This document shows, in pieces, positions 36,397 through 44,581 of a stretch of 64,000 bases of DNA. The translations under genes were made by a program, and so were the position numbers. Positions within the stretch are counted from its first letter, which is position 1; every line of letters begins with the position of its first letter. The notes beneath the pieces were generated by a model that worked only from the letters and a program-made list of their open reading frames with translations, was not told where the DNA came from and ran no database searches. This DNA comes from Parasalinivibrio latis (GTDB taxonomy: Bacteria > Pseudomonadota > Gammaproteobacteria > Enterobacterales > Vibrionaceae): positions 2,046,001-2,110,000 of the forward strand of contig NZ_CP098812.1 of the NCBI RefSeq assembly GCF_036825535.1. The letters run 5' to 3'.

Positions 36397-36523
36397 TGTT
36401 TTTCTTTATTTTTCTTATGTGAACCTATTTTACCATTCGTACCCGTTCCACCCGGACGTGTTCCTGTTTTGAAAGCTGTTAAATGTGCCTTGTAGCACAT
36501 CTTTGCTCTTTGCCAACAGACAC

Positions 36524-36560
36524 CAATAAAAAGCGAGGAGACCGGCTCCTCGCTTTATTT
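36524..36560 (-). terminator. Terminator of the EIIC-EIIB operon
   Basis: Perfect 10-bp stem AAAGCGAGGA / TCCTCGCTTT with a seven-base loop; on the minus strand followed by TTATTGG after a run of T in the stem. Confidence 0.85.
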
Positions 36561-36583
36561 AGGGGGTGAATTTGATTTCCAAA

Positions 36584-36895
36584 TTACTTAGCAAAATGCT
36601 CGGCAATTTTTTCCATAATCTGTGGGGCTTTTTTCACTGCATCTGCCACACCGATTCGTACGATTTTCTTGCCTGCAAAACGCTCTTCTTTCTTAATCGC
36701 GATGTCTTTGGTCAGGATAATCACATCTGCATCACTGATTTCGCCCATTGCGATTTCATTTTCAATCCCGATAGAGCCCTGGGTTTCAATCTTAACTGCC
36801 CAGCCCTTCGCTTTTGCAGCCTGTTCCAACGCTTCAGCAGCCATGTATGTATGTGCTACGCCAGATGGGCAAGAGGTCACGCCTAATACTTTCAT
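36584..36895 (-). CDS. PTS fructose-type EIIB component
   Basis: Stand-alone EIIB of 103 residues with phosphocysteine C9 in TSCPSGVAHTYMAAEALEQAA. It follows the EIIC gene by 18 bases. It is closely similar to the other stand-alone EIIB at 7226-7537. The order C then B, with an AraC gene next, matches E. coli frwC-frwB. No EIIA or HPr-like gene is in this operon, so the multiphosphoryl transfer protein at 4721-7210 is the probable phosphate donor. Confidence 0.9.
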   Translation of the reverse strand: MKVLGVTSCPSGVAHTYMAAEALEQAAKAKGWAVKIETQGSIGIENEIAMGEISDADVIILTKDIAIKKEERFAGKKIVRIGVADAVKKAPQIMEKIAEHFAK

Positions 36896-36913
36896 GTTTA
36901 ACTCCGGTTCTTA

Positions 36914-37969
36914 TTATTCGAATGTCAGTTCCAGCTCGTCGTTTGAAGTTTCTTGTTTTTCTTCAACGCGCTCGCTGATAGGTTTTTTCAGGGCATTTAC
37001 CATCAGGGCAGTGGTTGCTGCACCAGCGATAACTGCAATGATGTAGTACATACGGCCTTCTACGACTGGCAGAACAATCAGGCCACCCCAAGGTGCGTGG
37101 TTCAGGACGTTGAACATGAAGGCGACAACGTTACCTACCATGCCGCCGACCACGATTGACGGGATAACACGCAGAGGGTCGTTAGCTGCAAACGGGATTG
37201 CACCTTCAGTGATACCGATACAGCCCATGATGCCTGCCGCTTTGCCGGCTTCACGCTCTTCAGGGGTGTAACGCTTAGGAGACAGCAGTGTTGCCAGGAA
37301 CATACCCAGTGGTGGAACACAGATAGCCACACCTACACCACCCATCAGCCAAGGCTGGGTACCAACCTGAGTCTGGGCAAACAGGGTCGCAACCTTGTTG
37401 ATTGGGCCGCCCATATCAAATGCAGTCATACCACCCAGTACCGCACCCAATACCGCTTTAGATGCGCCGGCCATTGATTGCAGGCCTTCGTTCATAAATG
37501 CCATGAATGCTGCAATTGGCTGGCCGATAACCCATACCACCAGCGCAGATACGATGAACGTGCCGCCGATTGGGATAATAAAGTAGGTAGAAAGCGCTTT
37601 AAGCTTGTTTGAAAGAGGGATGCGCTTCAGTTGCAGAACAACGTAACCGGCAATAAAGCCCACAATGATTGCACCGAGGAAACCGGCCTGTACCTGGTTA
37701 GCCAAGTAGGCACCAATCATACCCGGAGCAAGTGCCGGACGGTCAGCGATTGAGTAAGCAATGTAGCCGCCAAGGACTGGAACAAACAGGGTAAAACCTG
37801 CGATACCCATATCCCACAGACCTTCAAGGAATACACCTTCAGGTACAGCACCTTTACCGTTCAGCATGACTGACAGAGCCAGCAGTACACCACCCGCAAC
37901 AACGAATGGGAGCATGTGGCTGGTACCCGTCAACAGGTGACGTTTTAAATCAGCGAGTTGATTTTTCAT
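36914..37969 (-). CDS. PTS fructose-type EIIC permease (FrwC-like)
   Basis: Membrane permease of 351 residues. LKRHLLTGTSHMLPFVVAGG opens the protein, and about nine hydrophobic segments follow with AYSIADRPALAPGMIGAYLA, FDMGGPINKVATLFA and GITEGAIPFAANDP, the conserved loops of fructose-family EIIC. It is the first gene of an EIIC-EIIB operon. The substrate is not known for FrwC-type permeases. Confidence 0.92.
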   Translation of the reverse strand: MKNQLADLKRHLLTGTSHMLPFVVAGGVLLALSVMLNGKGAVPEGVFLEGLWDMGIAGFTLFVPVLGGYIAYSIADRPALAPGMIGAYLANQVQAGFLGAIIVGFIAGYVVLQLKRIPLSNKLKALSTYFIIPIGGTFIVSALVVWVIGQPIAAFMAFMNEGLQSMAGASKAVLGAVLGGMTAFDMGGPINKVATLFAQTQVGTQPWLMGGVGVAICVPPLGMFLATLLSPKRYTPEEREAGKAAGIMGCIGITEGAIPFAANDPLRVIPSIVVGGMVGNVVAFMFNVLNHAPWGGLIVLPVVEGRMYYIIAVIAGAATTALMVNALKKPISERVEEKQETSNDELELTFE

Positions 37970-38082
37970 CCTTAATCACTCCAATGAAAGATTATGTAGT
38001 TATTCACCGCAAGCCCAAGGGTTACAGAGGCAGGGCCTGCTGGCGGGGGGCTTGTTGAGGCTGATTCTGCCGCCGTATCCGG

Positions 38083-38128
38083 ACAGAAAAAATGGGATAT
38101 TTGGGGCATTAACTGGAGTTTTGTAACC
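38083..38128 (-). promoter_or_regulatory. Candidate operator shared with the EIIB-FPr operon
   Basis: ACAGAAA at 38083-38089 and the 22-base block at 38107-38128 (core ACTGGAG.TTTGTA) copy the arrangement at 7597-7641 with 19 of 22 matches in the block. It lies about 140 bp upstream of the EIIC start on the same relative strand. Confidence 0.55.
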
Positions 38129-38275
38129 ACTGATTTTGGATGTGATTCAGGTCTCGCTCACCGGGTAAGGAATGTGTGACAGGCTTCTCCCTTTCGTTTG
38201 GCGGAGTATTTAACCTACTGAAATTGACTGTTCTTTTTTCTCCAGTTGGCGCAACAAAAGTGCTATTGAGGTGTT

Positions 38276-38368
38276 CTACCTCTTACACGCAGCAAGCCGA
38301 ACGTCTTTGAACAATCCGTCTTCTTTCGATTCCAACCTCTGAATGGGATTGCCATACTCATTACGCAT
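38276..38368 (-). other. Short coding-like frame, 30 codons
   Basis: In the gap 37970-38387 the minus strand holds a frame beginning MRNEYGNPIQRLESKEDG and ending in TAG. The composition looks coding, and the frame stays open upstream toward the pullulanase terminator. It has no ribosome site and no recognised relative. It may be a gene remnant or chance. Confidence 0.2.
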
Positions 38369-38387
38369 CTGGACTTTTGGTGCATAC

Positions 38388-38419
38388 AAAAAAACGGCAC
38401 CCGGAAAACCGGATACCGT
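38388..38419 (-). terminator. Terminator of the pullulanase gene
   Basis: On the minus strand ACGGTATCCGG / CCGGGTGCCGT pair in 9 of 11 positions with loop TTTT, followed by seven T residues. Confidence 0.9.
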
Positions 38420-38443
38420 TATGTCTAAAAACTTGCCAGTGGT

Positions 38444-41400
38444 TTAGTTGGACGTTACAGGAATACCGTTCCCCCGCACGGTTGTTCTTGGCAACTCAAA
38501 CACCACCGGGGACCATGCCGGCAATGTAATCGTTGTACCACTTACACCCGCACTCCCTTTCAGATTGGTCGTTTGCTCAGGGCTGACAGTCAAGCCTGAT
38601 ACGTGGGTATTAAAAGGAATAGCATCATTTGTCGCATTAATGGCTACCACTAATCCATCCAACGCCGGATCGATATCAGCTCCGGACGCCGTCCCATTGT
38701 CAATCGCCATGACAATCAGGCCCGGCACCTGGCCTGGCCCCGTGTTAAGGAAGCTGACTCGCTTGATCACTTCTTCCCCTTTACCCAGCGTTAACAACGG
38801 ATAATGGGCTCGCAGTGCTGCCAGCTCTCTGTAATAACTGACCATGTTTGCTATTTCGGCATTACCCGGTTTGGCGTTGGTTCCATCGGTGTCTATCACT
38901 TTCTGGATCAGTGCGTAGTTGCCGCCGTCTTTGTCCTGCCGTGGCAAGCCTTTGTCCCAGTTATTGTCCTGAAGCGAGTAATCAACACGGTTATACCAGT
39001 CACCTGAATCATAGGAGTCTCGCTGCATGGACTTGGAGCGCAACAACTCTACTCCCTGATGGGTAAATGGCACTCCCTGCCCCAACATCGCTGTTGCCAA
39101 TGACACCGCCTGCATCCGGACACGGGTTGCTACCGATGTCGAGTACGGGATTTTGTACTGGTTGTTATCCCACAGAGTCTGGTTGTCGTGCTTGGAAACG
39201 TAGTTTTGCACCTCTGTCGGGTCCGCAGCGTAGCCTGCAGGCTGGCCGTTGTAGTCTATCTCTGATCCACGTTTTCTGGCGCCGGTATAATCAGTCAGGA
39301 TGAAATCCTTTAGGTTACCCGCCATTCCCAATCGAACCAGATCAGTACCGTGCAGCGCGGTTTCCCTTGATACGCTGTTCATATCATTGGCCATTGCGAG
39401 GGCACCATTACCAAATCCCTGGTTGGCACGAAGCCAGTCACCACCATCAAACGGGCCACCACCACGGACGGCATCACGCAATCGATCAGAGAACGTCCCT
39501 ACACCTGTTCCAGCCATATTGGCCTGAATGGCCTGTTCAAACCGCGCGTTGTTGGCAACTTCACCGAAATTCCAGCCCTCGCCATAGAAATAGGTATCCG
39601 GATCAACGGCCCTTACAGCTGCCAGCGCATCAAGGATCTGGGCTTTGGGGTGATGTCCCATCAGGTCAAACCGGAACGCATCGACTTTGTAGTCTTTCGC
39701 CCAAACCACCAGCGAATCACGGATTAATCGGCCCATCATTGCGTTTTCAGGTGCGGTGTTTGAGCAGCAGGTTGATGTTTCCACGCTGCCGGATTGCGGG
39801 TTGAGGCGCTGGTAATACCAAGGGACAACCTTGTCCAAAACCGAGTGGACTGAATCCGGGCCAACGGCATTGGTGTGGTTGTACACCACATCCATCACCA
39901 CGTTCATGCCGATGTCCTGCTTGATGTTCATCACCATCTCGCGGAACTCTTTAATGCGGGTCATACCATCCGGGTTGGTGGAATAAGAGCCTTCGGGCAC
40001 CGTGTAGTGGTAAGGGTCATAACCCCAGTTGAAACTGTCAGTCGCCGAAACAAGACGGTTCAGTTTTTGAACTTCCGGGCTTTCCGGGCCATCGTCTGCA
40101 AGCAGGTTTTCTAACACTTCGGAAATCGTCTCTGTACCCGCGCAGTGGACTGTGAACTCAGTGCTCTTCACACTTGGGTTCACATTGCACAACTTACTGA
40201 ACGGCTCGTTTATATCAGCGACACGGTCTGGGTCTTCATTTACCGAGACAATATCGAACACCGGTAACAGGTGAAGGTGGGTTACACCGCTTTGTGCCAG
40301 AGCCGTCAGGTGTTGAACCGGCACTGAGGCTTTTTCACTTAATGCGGCAAATTTGCCCCGGTGCGAAGCCGTTACCGTTTGATCATGCGCTGACATATCA
40401 CGGACATGGGACTCATAGATGACAATTTCAGCCGGGTTTTCCTGACTGTGAGGGCTGGCAAGTGTATCCCACCCTGCCGGTTTCAAATCAGGACTGTCGA
40501 GGTCGACAACCTGGCTGTAAGCAGAATTCATCGCCAGACTGAGCGAATACGGGTCAGTGACTTCATATGTTCGTACTTCATCCACAGCTGGATGATAAAT
40601 AGTGACACTGTAACGATAATAATCTCCATGCCCTAACTTGTTTGTATCGAGGAACCAGCTTCCGGAGTCGGTATCAAACTGCATTGGCAGTTCTTCTACC
40701 CGGTTCTTGTCCTTACCGTAATTGACAACCGATACAGACTGGGCAGTCGGAGACCAGAGGCGAAACTGCGTACTGCCGGAAACCGGGTGTGCGCCATAAG
40801 TTAAGTTGCTGTCTGCCGCCGTGCCATTTTGCACATAGAGATTGTCCAGCACACCCGCTGCCTGCACCTGGGTGGCCTGCAGAATATTCCCCTCTTCATC
40901 TTTGGCTACCGCATAGAGCTGGCCTTTTAACAATTGCTTGGCATTATCTCCCTGAAGTGGCAGCTCCCAGGTTCGCAGTGAGGAGAGATGTGGGAAACGG
41001 GATACCCAACTGCGGTTTAATGAGGGTGACGCTTCGATTTTCCGGTCATATCCAGAAACTGACTTGCCGTCAAACGCCAGGTTTCCGGAGCCAGATTGAT
41101 AGAGTTCCACACTTTTTGCACCGGCAGGCATAAGCAAAGTTTGCCCATCAACCCAGTGGGCAGTTGCCCCCTTGAGATTGACGGGAGGCGCGGCCAGGGG
41201 TTCATAGTACAGGTTGCTGTCACCCTTGAAAGTGAACACCCGGTATCCGGCTTTGGCTGCTTTCTCCAGGTCTGCTTTCGCATCCAGAGGCAACGGCTTA
41301 TCATCGCCCCGGTGAGGAATAAAGTTGATGCACCCGGTCGGGTCTTCCAGAAACGGAAGATCCCAATAGGCTCCGTAGGTCTTGTCTATCCCATCGAACG

Positions 41401-41647
41401 CCAGCCCACTGTTCCATTCTGTTCCCTGACCGTTATATGCGGCACACTGGTCGTTGTTCCATACATGCAGCGTCATATCCTGGTAATCATCAGCAGCCAT
41501 GTTCAGGTAAACCCGGACATGACCCGGTTCCGGCAAATCCCCATTAACACCATCGTCCGGGTTGGTAGACGACCCACAACCGGATATAACAAAAGACGAC
41601 ATTACAGCAATGGCAGCAGCCAGTTTGGTGAGTTTAAAAGAATGCAT
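38444..41647 (-). CDS. pulA: Pullulanase lipoprotein (GH13 with CBM41)
   Basis: Debranching enzyme of 1067 residues that cuts alpha-1,6 bonds in pullulan and starch. The signal peptide ends in lipobox VISGC (cysteine near residue 24), so it is lipid-anchored. A CBM41/PUD domain follows (GHVRVYLNMAADDYQDMTLHVWN), then CBM48-like (FRLWSPTAQSVSVVNYG) and the GH13 domain: MDVVYNHT, VDAFRFDLMGHH (nucleophile D661), YFYGEGWN (acid/base E690), SKHDNQTLWD, and the pullulanase signature FNWGYDPYHYTVPEGSY. It has its own promoter region, being separated from the GH36 gene upstream by a terminator. It generates maltodextrins that the adjacent maltose transporter can import. Confidence 0.93.
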   Translation of the reverse strand: MHSFKLTKLAAAIAVMSSFVISGCGSSTNPDDGVNGDLPEPGHVRVYLNMAADDYQDMTLHVWNNDQCAAYNGQGTEWNSGLAFDGIDKTYGAYWDLPFLEDPTGCINFIPHRGDDKPLPLDAKADLEKAAKAGYRVFTFKGDSNLYYEPLAAPPVNLKGATAHWVDGQTLLMPAGAKSVELYQSGSGNLAFDGKSVSGYDRKIEASPSLNRSWVSRFPHLSSLRTWELPLQGDNAKQLLKGQLYAVAKDEEGNILQATQVQAAGVLDNLYVQNGTAADSNLTYGAHPVSGSTQFRLWSPTAQSVSVVNYGKDKNRVEELPMQFDTDSGSWFLDTNKLGHGDYYRYSVTIYHPAVDEVRTYEVTDPYSLSLAMNSAYSQVVDLDSPDLKPAGWDTLASPHSQENPAEIVIYESHVRDMSAHDQTVTASHRGKFAALSEKASVPVQHLTALAQSGVTHLHLLPVFDIVSVNEDPDRVADINEPFSKLCNVNPSVKSTEFTVHCAGTETISEVLENLLADDGPESPEVQKLNRLVSATDSFNWGYDPYHYTVPEGSYSTNPDGMTRIKEFREMVMNIKQDIGMNVVMDVVYNHTNAVGPDSVHSVLDKVVPWYYQRLNPQSGSVETSTCCSNTAPENAMMGRLIRDSLVVWAKDYKVDAFRFDLMGHHPKAQILDALAAVRAVDPDTYFYGEGWNFGEVANNARFEQAIQANMAGTGVGTFSDRLRDAVRGGGPFDGGDWLRANQGFGNGALAMANDMNSVSRETALHGTDLVRLGMAGNLKDFILTDYTGARKRGSEIDYNGQPAGYAADPTEVQNYVSKHDNQTLWDNNQYKIPYSTSVATRVRMQAVSLATAMLGQGVPFTHQGVELLRSKSMQRDSYDSGDWYNRVDYSLQDNNWDKGLPRQDKDGGNYALIQKVIDTDGTNAKPGNAEIANMVSYYRELAALRAHYPLLTLGKGEEVIKRVSFLNTGPGQVPGLIVMAIDNGTASGADIDPALDGLVVAINATNDAIPFNTHVSGLTVSPEQTTNLKGSAGVSGTTITLPAWSPVVFELPRTTVRGNGIPVTSN

Positions 41648-41823
41648 AATGTGACCTTAAATTGATTTTTATATTAAGGACAAAAGTTGCACGGGATATC
41701 CATGCCCCTTGGTGTATTTATTCAGATGAATTTTTACAGATTTAATTTTTCTTTTCTTTACGCAGAATGTGACAGCCAGTCAAAATTAAAATATTTATTA
41801 AACTCCAAGTGATTTAATAAAAT

Positions 41824-41862
41824 AAAGGCATCACCCAATTAAAATAAATGGGCGATACCTTT
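41824..41862 (-). terminator. Terminator after the GH36 gene
   Basis: AAAGGCATCACCCA and TGGGCGATACCTTT pair in 12 of 14 positions with an 11-base loop; on the minus strand followed by ATTTTATT. Confidence 0.8.
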
Positions 41863-41884
41863 ATCAAATCCATTAATTGCGTAT

Positions 41885-43609
41885 CTACTTTGAGATAATC
41901 AACGCACTTGTTTTATTTCCTGACAGTTCAACATTAAATATTTTTTCTGGTTCAGTATTCAGTTTTATGCCACTCCAGAAATCAAACCAATCACATTCAA
42001 TATCCGATTCCATTTCCACTGACACAGGGAGCCAATGACTTTCCAGATACGTGAAAGCACCATGCAGTGTTTCCCTGTCACCGAGGGAAACCTTGCCATA
42101 ATTCAGGCTGATATCCTCGAAAACAACAGGGGATGATGTCTTTTGGCTTCTTTGAATCAGTGTATCAAGCGTCCTGCGGGCTTCTCCGGAAACCTGTTCC
42201 AGTGGGTCACCGGAGAGCAACAAGCCCCCCACCGCTGCGACAACATCACGGTGGTAACGGTAGCTGGCTGCCTCAGTTTCCTGCCCCGGAATGTCTACCA
42301 AAGTCACGCAGTCCGGGTCAATGTGCCAAAGCCGTTGGTGTTGCCAGCTGCGGTAAAAGCTCTCTCGGGCAATCTGGCTGAACCGGTGAGGGTTACGCTC
42401 AACATCATCCGAGACACGCATGGCATCCACCAGCCCAAGTGATGGCCACATCGGCGCATTGCAACCCAACAGCCATGCATCCCCGGCTCCCTTGGCAATC
42501 GCTTCCATGCCAAGGCGGTACGCCTCAATGCCCGTGATCTGCCTGTCTTCCCGAATGCCCTTCAAAGCCCCCCAGTAGTTGGCGTCCAGCTTAAACAGCT
42601 CAACACCCCACTCCTCACGCATGGTTTTCATTACCATAGTCAGGTGGTCACGCACAGCTTCCTGGCTGGTATCCAGCATCAACCAAGGCAAGCAGCGCCA
42701 GCCGCCGTAAGTCACATCTTCAGCTTTCAGCACTTCACCATCAGACGCTTTCACAAACCATTCAGGATGGTCCCGGAAAACGGCGGATTCCGGCTGTGCG
42801 ATAAACGGCGCCATCCAGATTGCCGGCTTTTTGCCCCGGGCTTTGATTTCCTCAATAACTGTTTTCACCCCACCGTCAAAACGCTCAGACGGTGTCAGCC
42901 AGTCCCCCATAAATGCCTGGTAGCCATCATCCAGCAGCACCCATTCAATATCATTCAAATCACCGGTCATTTCGCTGACATTACCGGCAATATCAGCAGC
43001 AGAAACTCCCGCATAGTAGGCGTACCATGAGCACCATCCTACAGGGGATACGGCTGAGACCTGTTTCCTTGCGGGGTGGTTTTCAGCGATGGCTTCAGCA
43101 AATTCCCGGTATACCGCATCCAGCGTACCTGCCTTGATAACCGTGAGAGATTCAAGCGGATGCTCCGCTCCATCAAGGGGGATATTCTCACCGTCAACCA
43201 ACGCCATCACTTGCCCGTTATGGAACTCAAAAAATCCGGCAAACCGGCGGCAGGAGGTAAAGCCATAGAGAGTAAAGGTGTGGGATTCTTCAATGACCAG
43301 GTAATTGTAAAATCGTTTTTTTTCATCGTTGCCATAAATCCGGTAGCTTTCATTATTATCCGGACAACGGCCAATATCTTTTGGCTGGCTTATTGTTCCT
43401 GCCGTCTGGCAGAGCATTTGAAACCCGTCGCCAATTACCCGGGCATTCTCACAGTGTTTTTCTTCAAACAGTGCCAAAGGGAAATAATCGGCAAGCGTTT
43501 CATTCCCTTCGGAGGAATAACAGAATGCGATGCTTTTATTTGACTTTAATCCGTTGATGTTTTCTGACATCAAATCATACGTTGGTATTTCGCAAGTTTT
43601 ATTGTTCAT
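41885..43609 (-). CDS. GH36-type alpha-galactosidase-like glycosidase
   Basis: Retaining alpha-glycosidase of 574 residues without signal peptide. The TIM barrel begins with SPVGWCSWYAYYAGV and LLDDGYQAFMGDW; the nucleophile is D342 in LFKLDANYWG and the acid/base is D401 or D402 in MRVSDDVERN. This is the clan GH-D, GH36 pattern. It is shorter than classical GH36 enzymes of about 700 residues because the N-terminal beta-sandwich is small. It lies 69 bp downstream of malG behind a strong terminator hairpin, so it may be expressed by read-through. Placement in the maltose locus raises the option that it acts on an alpha-glucoside rather than an alpha-galactoside. Confidence 0.78.
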   Translation of the reverse strand: MNNKTCEIPTYDLMSENINGLKSNKSIAFCYSSEGNETLADYFPLALFEEKHCENARVIGDGFQMLCQTAGTISQPKDIGRCPDNNESYRIYGNDEKKRFYNYLVIEESHTFTLYGFTSCRRFAGFFEFHNGQVMALVDGENIPLDGAEHPLESLTVIKAGTLDAVYREFAEAIAENHPARKQVSAVSPVGWCSWYAYYAGVSAADIAGNVSEMTGDLNDIEWVLLDDGYQAFMGDWLTPSERFDGGVKTVIEEIKARGKKPAIWMAPFIAQPESAVFRDHPEWFVKASDGEVLKAEDVTYGGWRCLPWLMLDTSQEAVRDHLTMVMKTMREEWGVELFKLDANYWGALKGIREDRQITGIEAYRLGMEAIAKGAGDAWLLGCNAPMWPSLGLVDAMRVSDDVERNPHRFSQIARESFYRSWQHQRLWHIDPDCVTLVDIPGQETEAASYRYHRDVVAAVGGLLLSGDPLEQVSGEARRTLDTLIQRSQKTSSPVVFEDISLNYGKVSLGDRETLHGAFTYLESHWLPVSVEMESDIECDWFDFWSGIKLNTEPEKIFNVELSGNKTSALIISK

Positions 43610-43639
43610 TTTTATTTATCAGAAATTAACGTTGGAAAG

Positions 43640-43673
43640 AAAAAGTCCGGGATAATTCCCGGACTTTCTTTTT
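43640..43673 (-). terminator. Terminator between malG and the GH36 gene
   Basis: Perfect 11-bp stem AAAGTCCGGGA / TCCCGGACTTT with loop TAAT; on the minus strand followed by TTCTTTCC. It fills most of the 69-base gap after malG. Confidence 0.85.
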
Positions 43674-43678
43674 GATAT

Positions 43679-44569
43679 TTAACCTTTCACACCGCCTGAA
43701 GTCAGGCCACCGACTAGGAACTTCTGGGCCAACAGGAAGACGATGGTAATTGGCAGGGCTGAAAGAACCGCAGCCGCTGCAAAGTCACCCCACAAGTAGT
43801 TCTGAGGGTAAAGGTATTGCTGCATACCTACCGCCAGGGTGTAACTGTTTACGTCTGTCAGCAGCAGGGAAGCTACTGGTACCTCTGCCACCACACCGAT
43901 GAAGGACAGGATGAACACTACTGCCAGGATTGGCACAGACAGTGGCAGCAGTACCAGTCGGAACGCCTGCCAAGGTGTCGCGCCGTCCAGCGCCGCTGCT
44001 TCTTCAAGGGACGGGTCGATGGTTTCGAAGTATCCCTTGATAGTCCATACGTGCATCGCGATACCGCCGAGGTAAGCGAAGATAAGGCCACCGTGCGTGT
44101 TCAGGCCAAGGAACGGGATGTACTGACCCAGGCGATCGAACAAGGCATACAAGGCAACCAGTGCCAGTACCGCTGGGAACATCTGGAAGATCATCATCGC
44201 TTTCAGGATGGTGCTCTTGCCGGGGAAGCGCATACGGGCAAACGCATAAGCACTGGTGGTCGACATCGCCACAATAATCAGCGAGGTGATACCGGCAATT
44301 TTCACAGTGTTCCACAGCCACAGCATGACAGGGAACGGTGGTGGTGTAATTGAACCATCAGCATTGTGAACCGGGAAGCCCAGCGCCAGTCGCCAGTGAT
44401 CCAGGGTCGGGTTTGACGGGATCAGTTCACCGCTTGCAAAGTTACCCTCACGCAGGGAGATGGCAATAATCATCAGCAACGGGAACAGAATCATTGCCAG
44501 GAACACCCACAGTACAGCATGGGTTGCCCATACGCGGTATTTCAGGGATTTCGGTTGTACCATTGGCAT
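43679..44569 (-). CDS. malG: Maltose ABC transporter permease MalG
   Basis: Inner-membrane permease of 296 residues. The ATG at 44569 (MPMVQPKSLKYRV) is chosen over a GTG three codons earlier because AAGGAG lies eight bases upstream, and it matches the E. coli N-terminus MAMVQPKS. FPLLMIIAISLREGNFASG, the EAA loop LEEAAALDGATPWQAFRLVLLPL and C-terminal GGLTSGGVKG are nearly those of E. coli MalG. It follows malF by 12 bases in the malEFG operon. Confidence 0.96.
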   Translation of the reverse strand: MPMVQPKSLKYRVWATHAVLWVFLAMILFPLLMIIAISLREGNFASGELIPSNPTLDHWRLALGFPVHNADGSITPPPFPVMLWLWNTVKIAGITSLIIVAMSTTSAYAFARMRFPGKSTILKAMMIFQMFPAVLALVALYALFDRLGQYIPFLGLNTHGGLIFAYLGGIAMHVWTIKGYFETIDPSLEEAAALDGATPWQAFRLVLLPLSVPILAVVFILSFIGVVAEVPVASLLLTDVNSYTLAVGMQQYLYPQNYLWGDFAAAAVLSALPITIVFLLAQKFLVGGLTSGGVKG

Positions 44570-44581
44570 CGCGGGCACTCC

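Noticed and set aside
41653..41715. Possible MalT or CRP site before pullulanase
   Set aside because: GGGGCATGG and AATGTGACAG matches are too incomplete to support a site.
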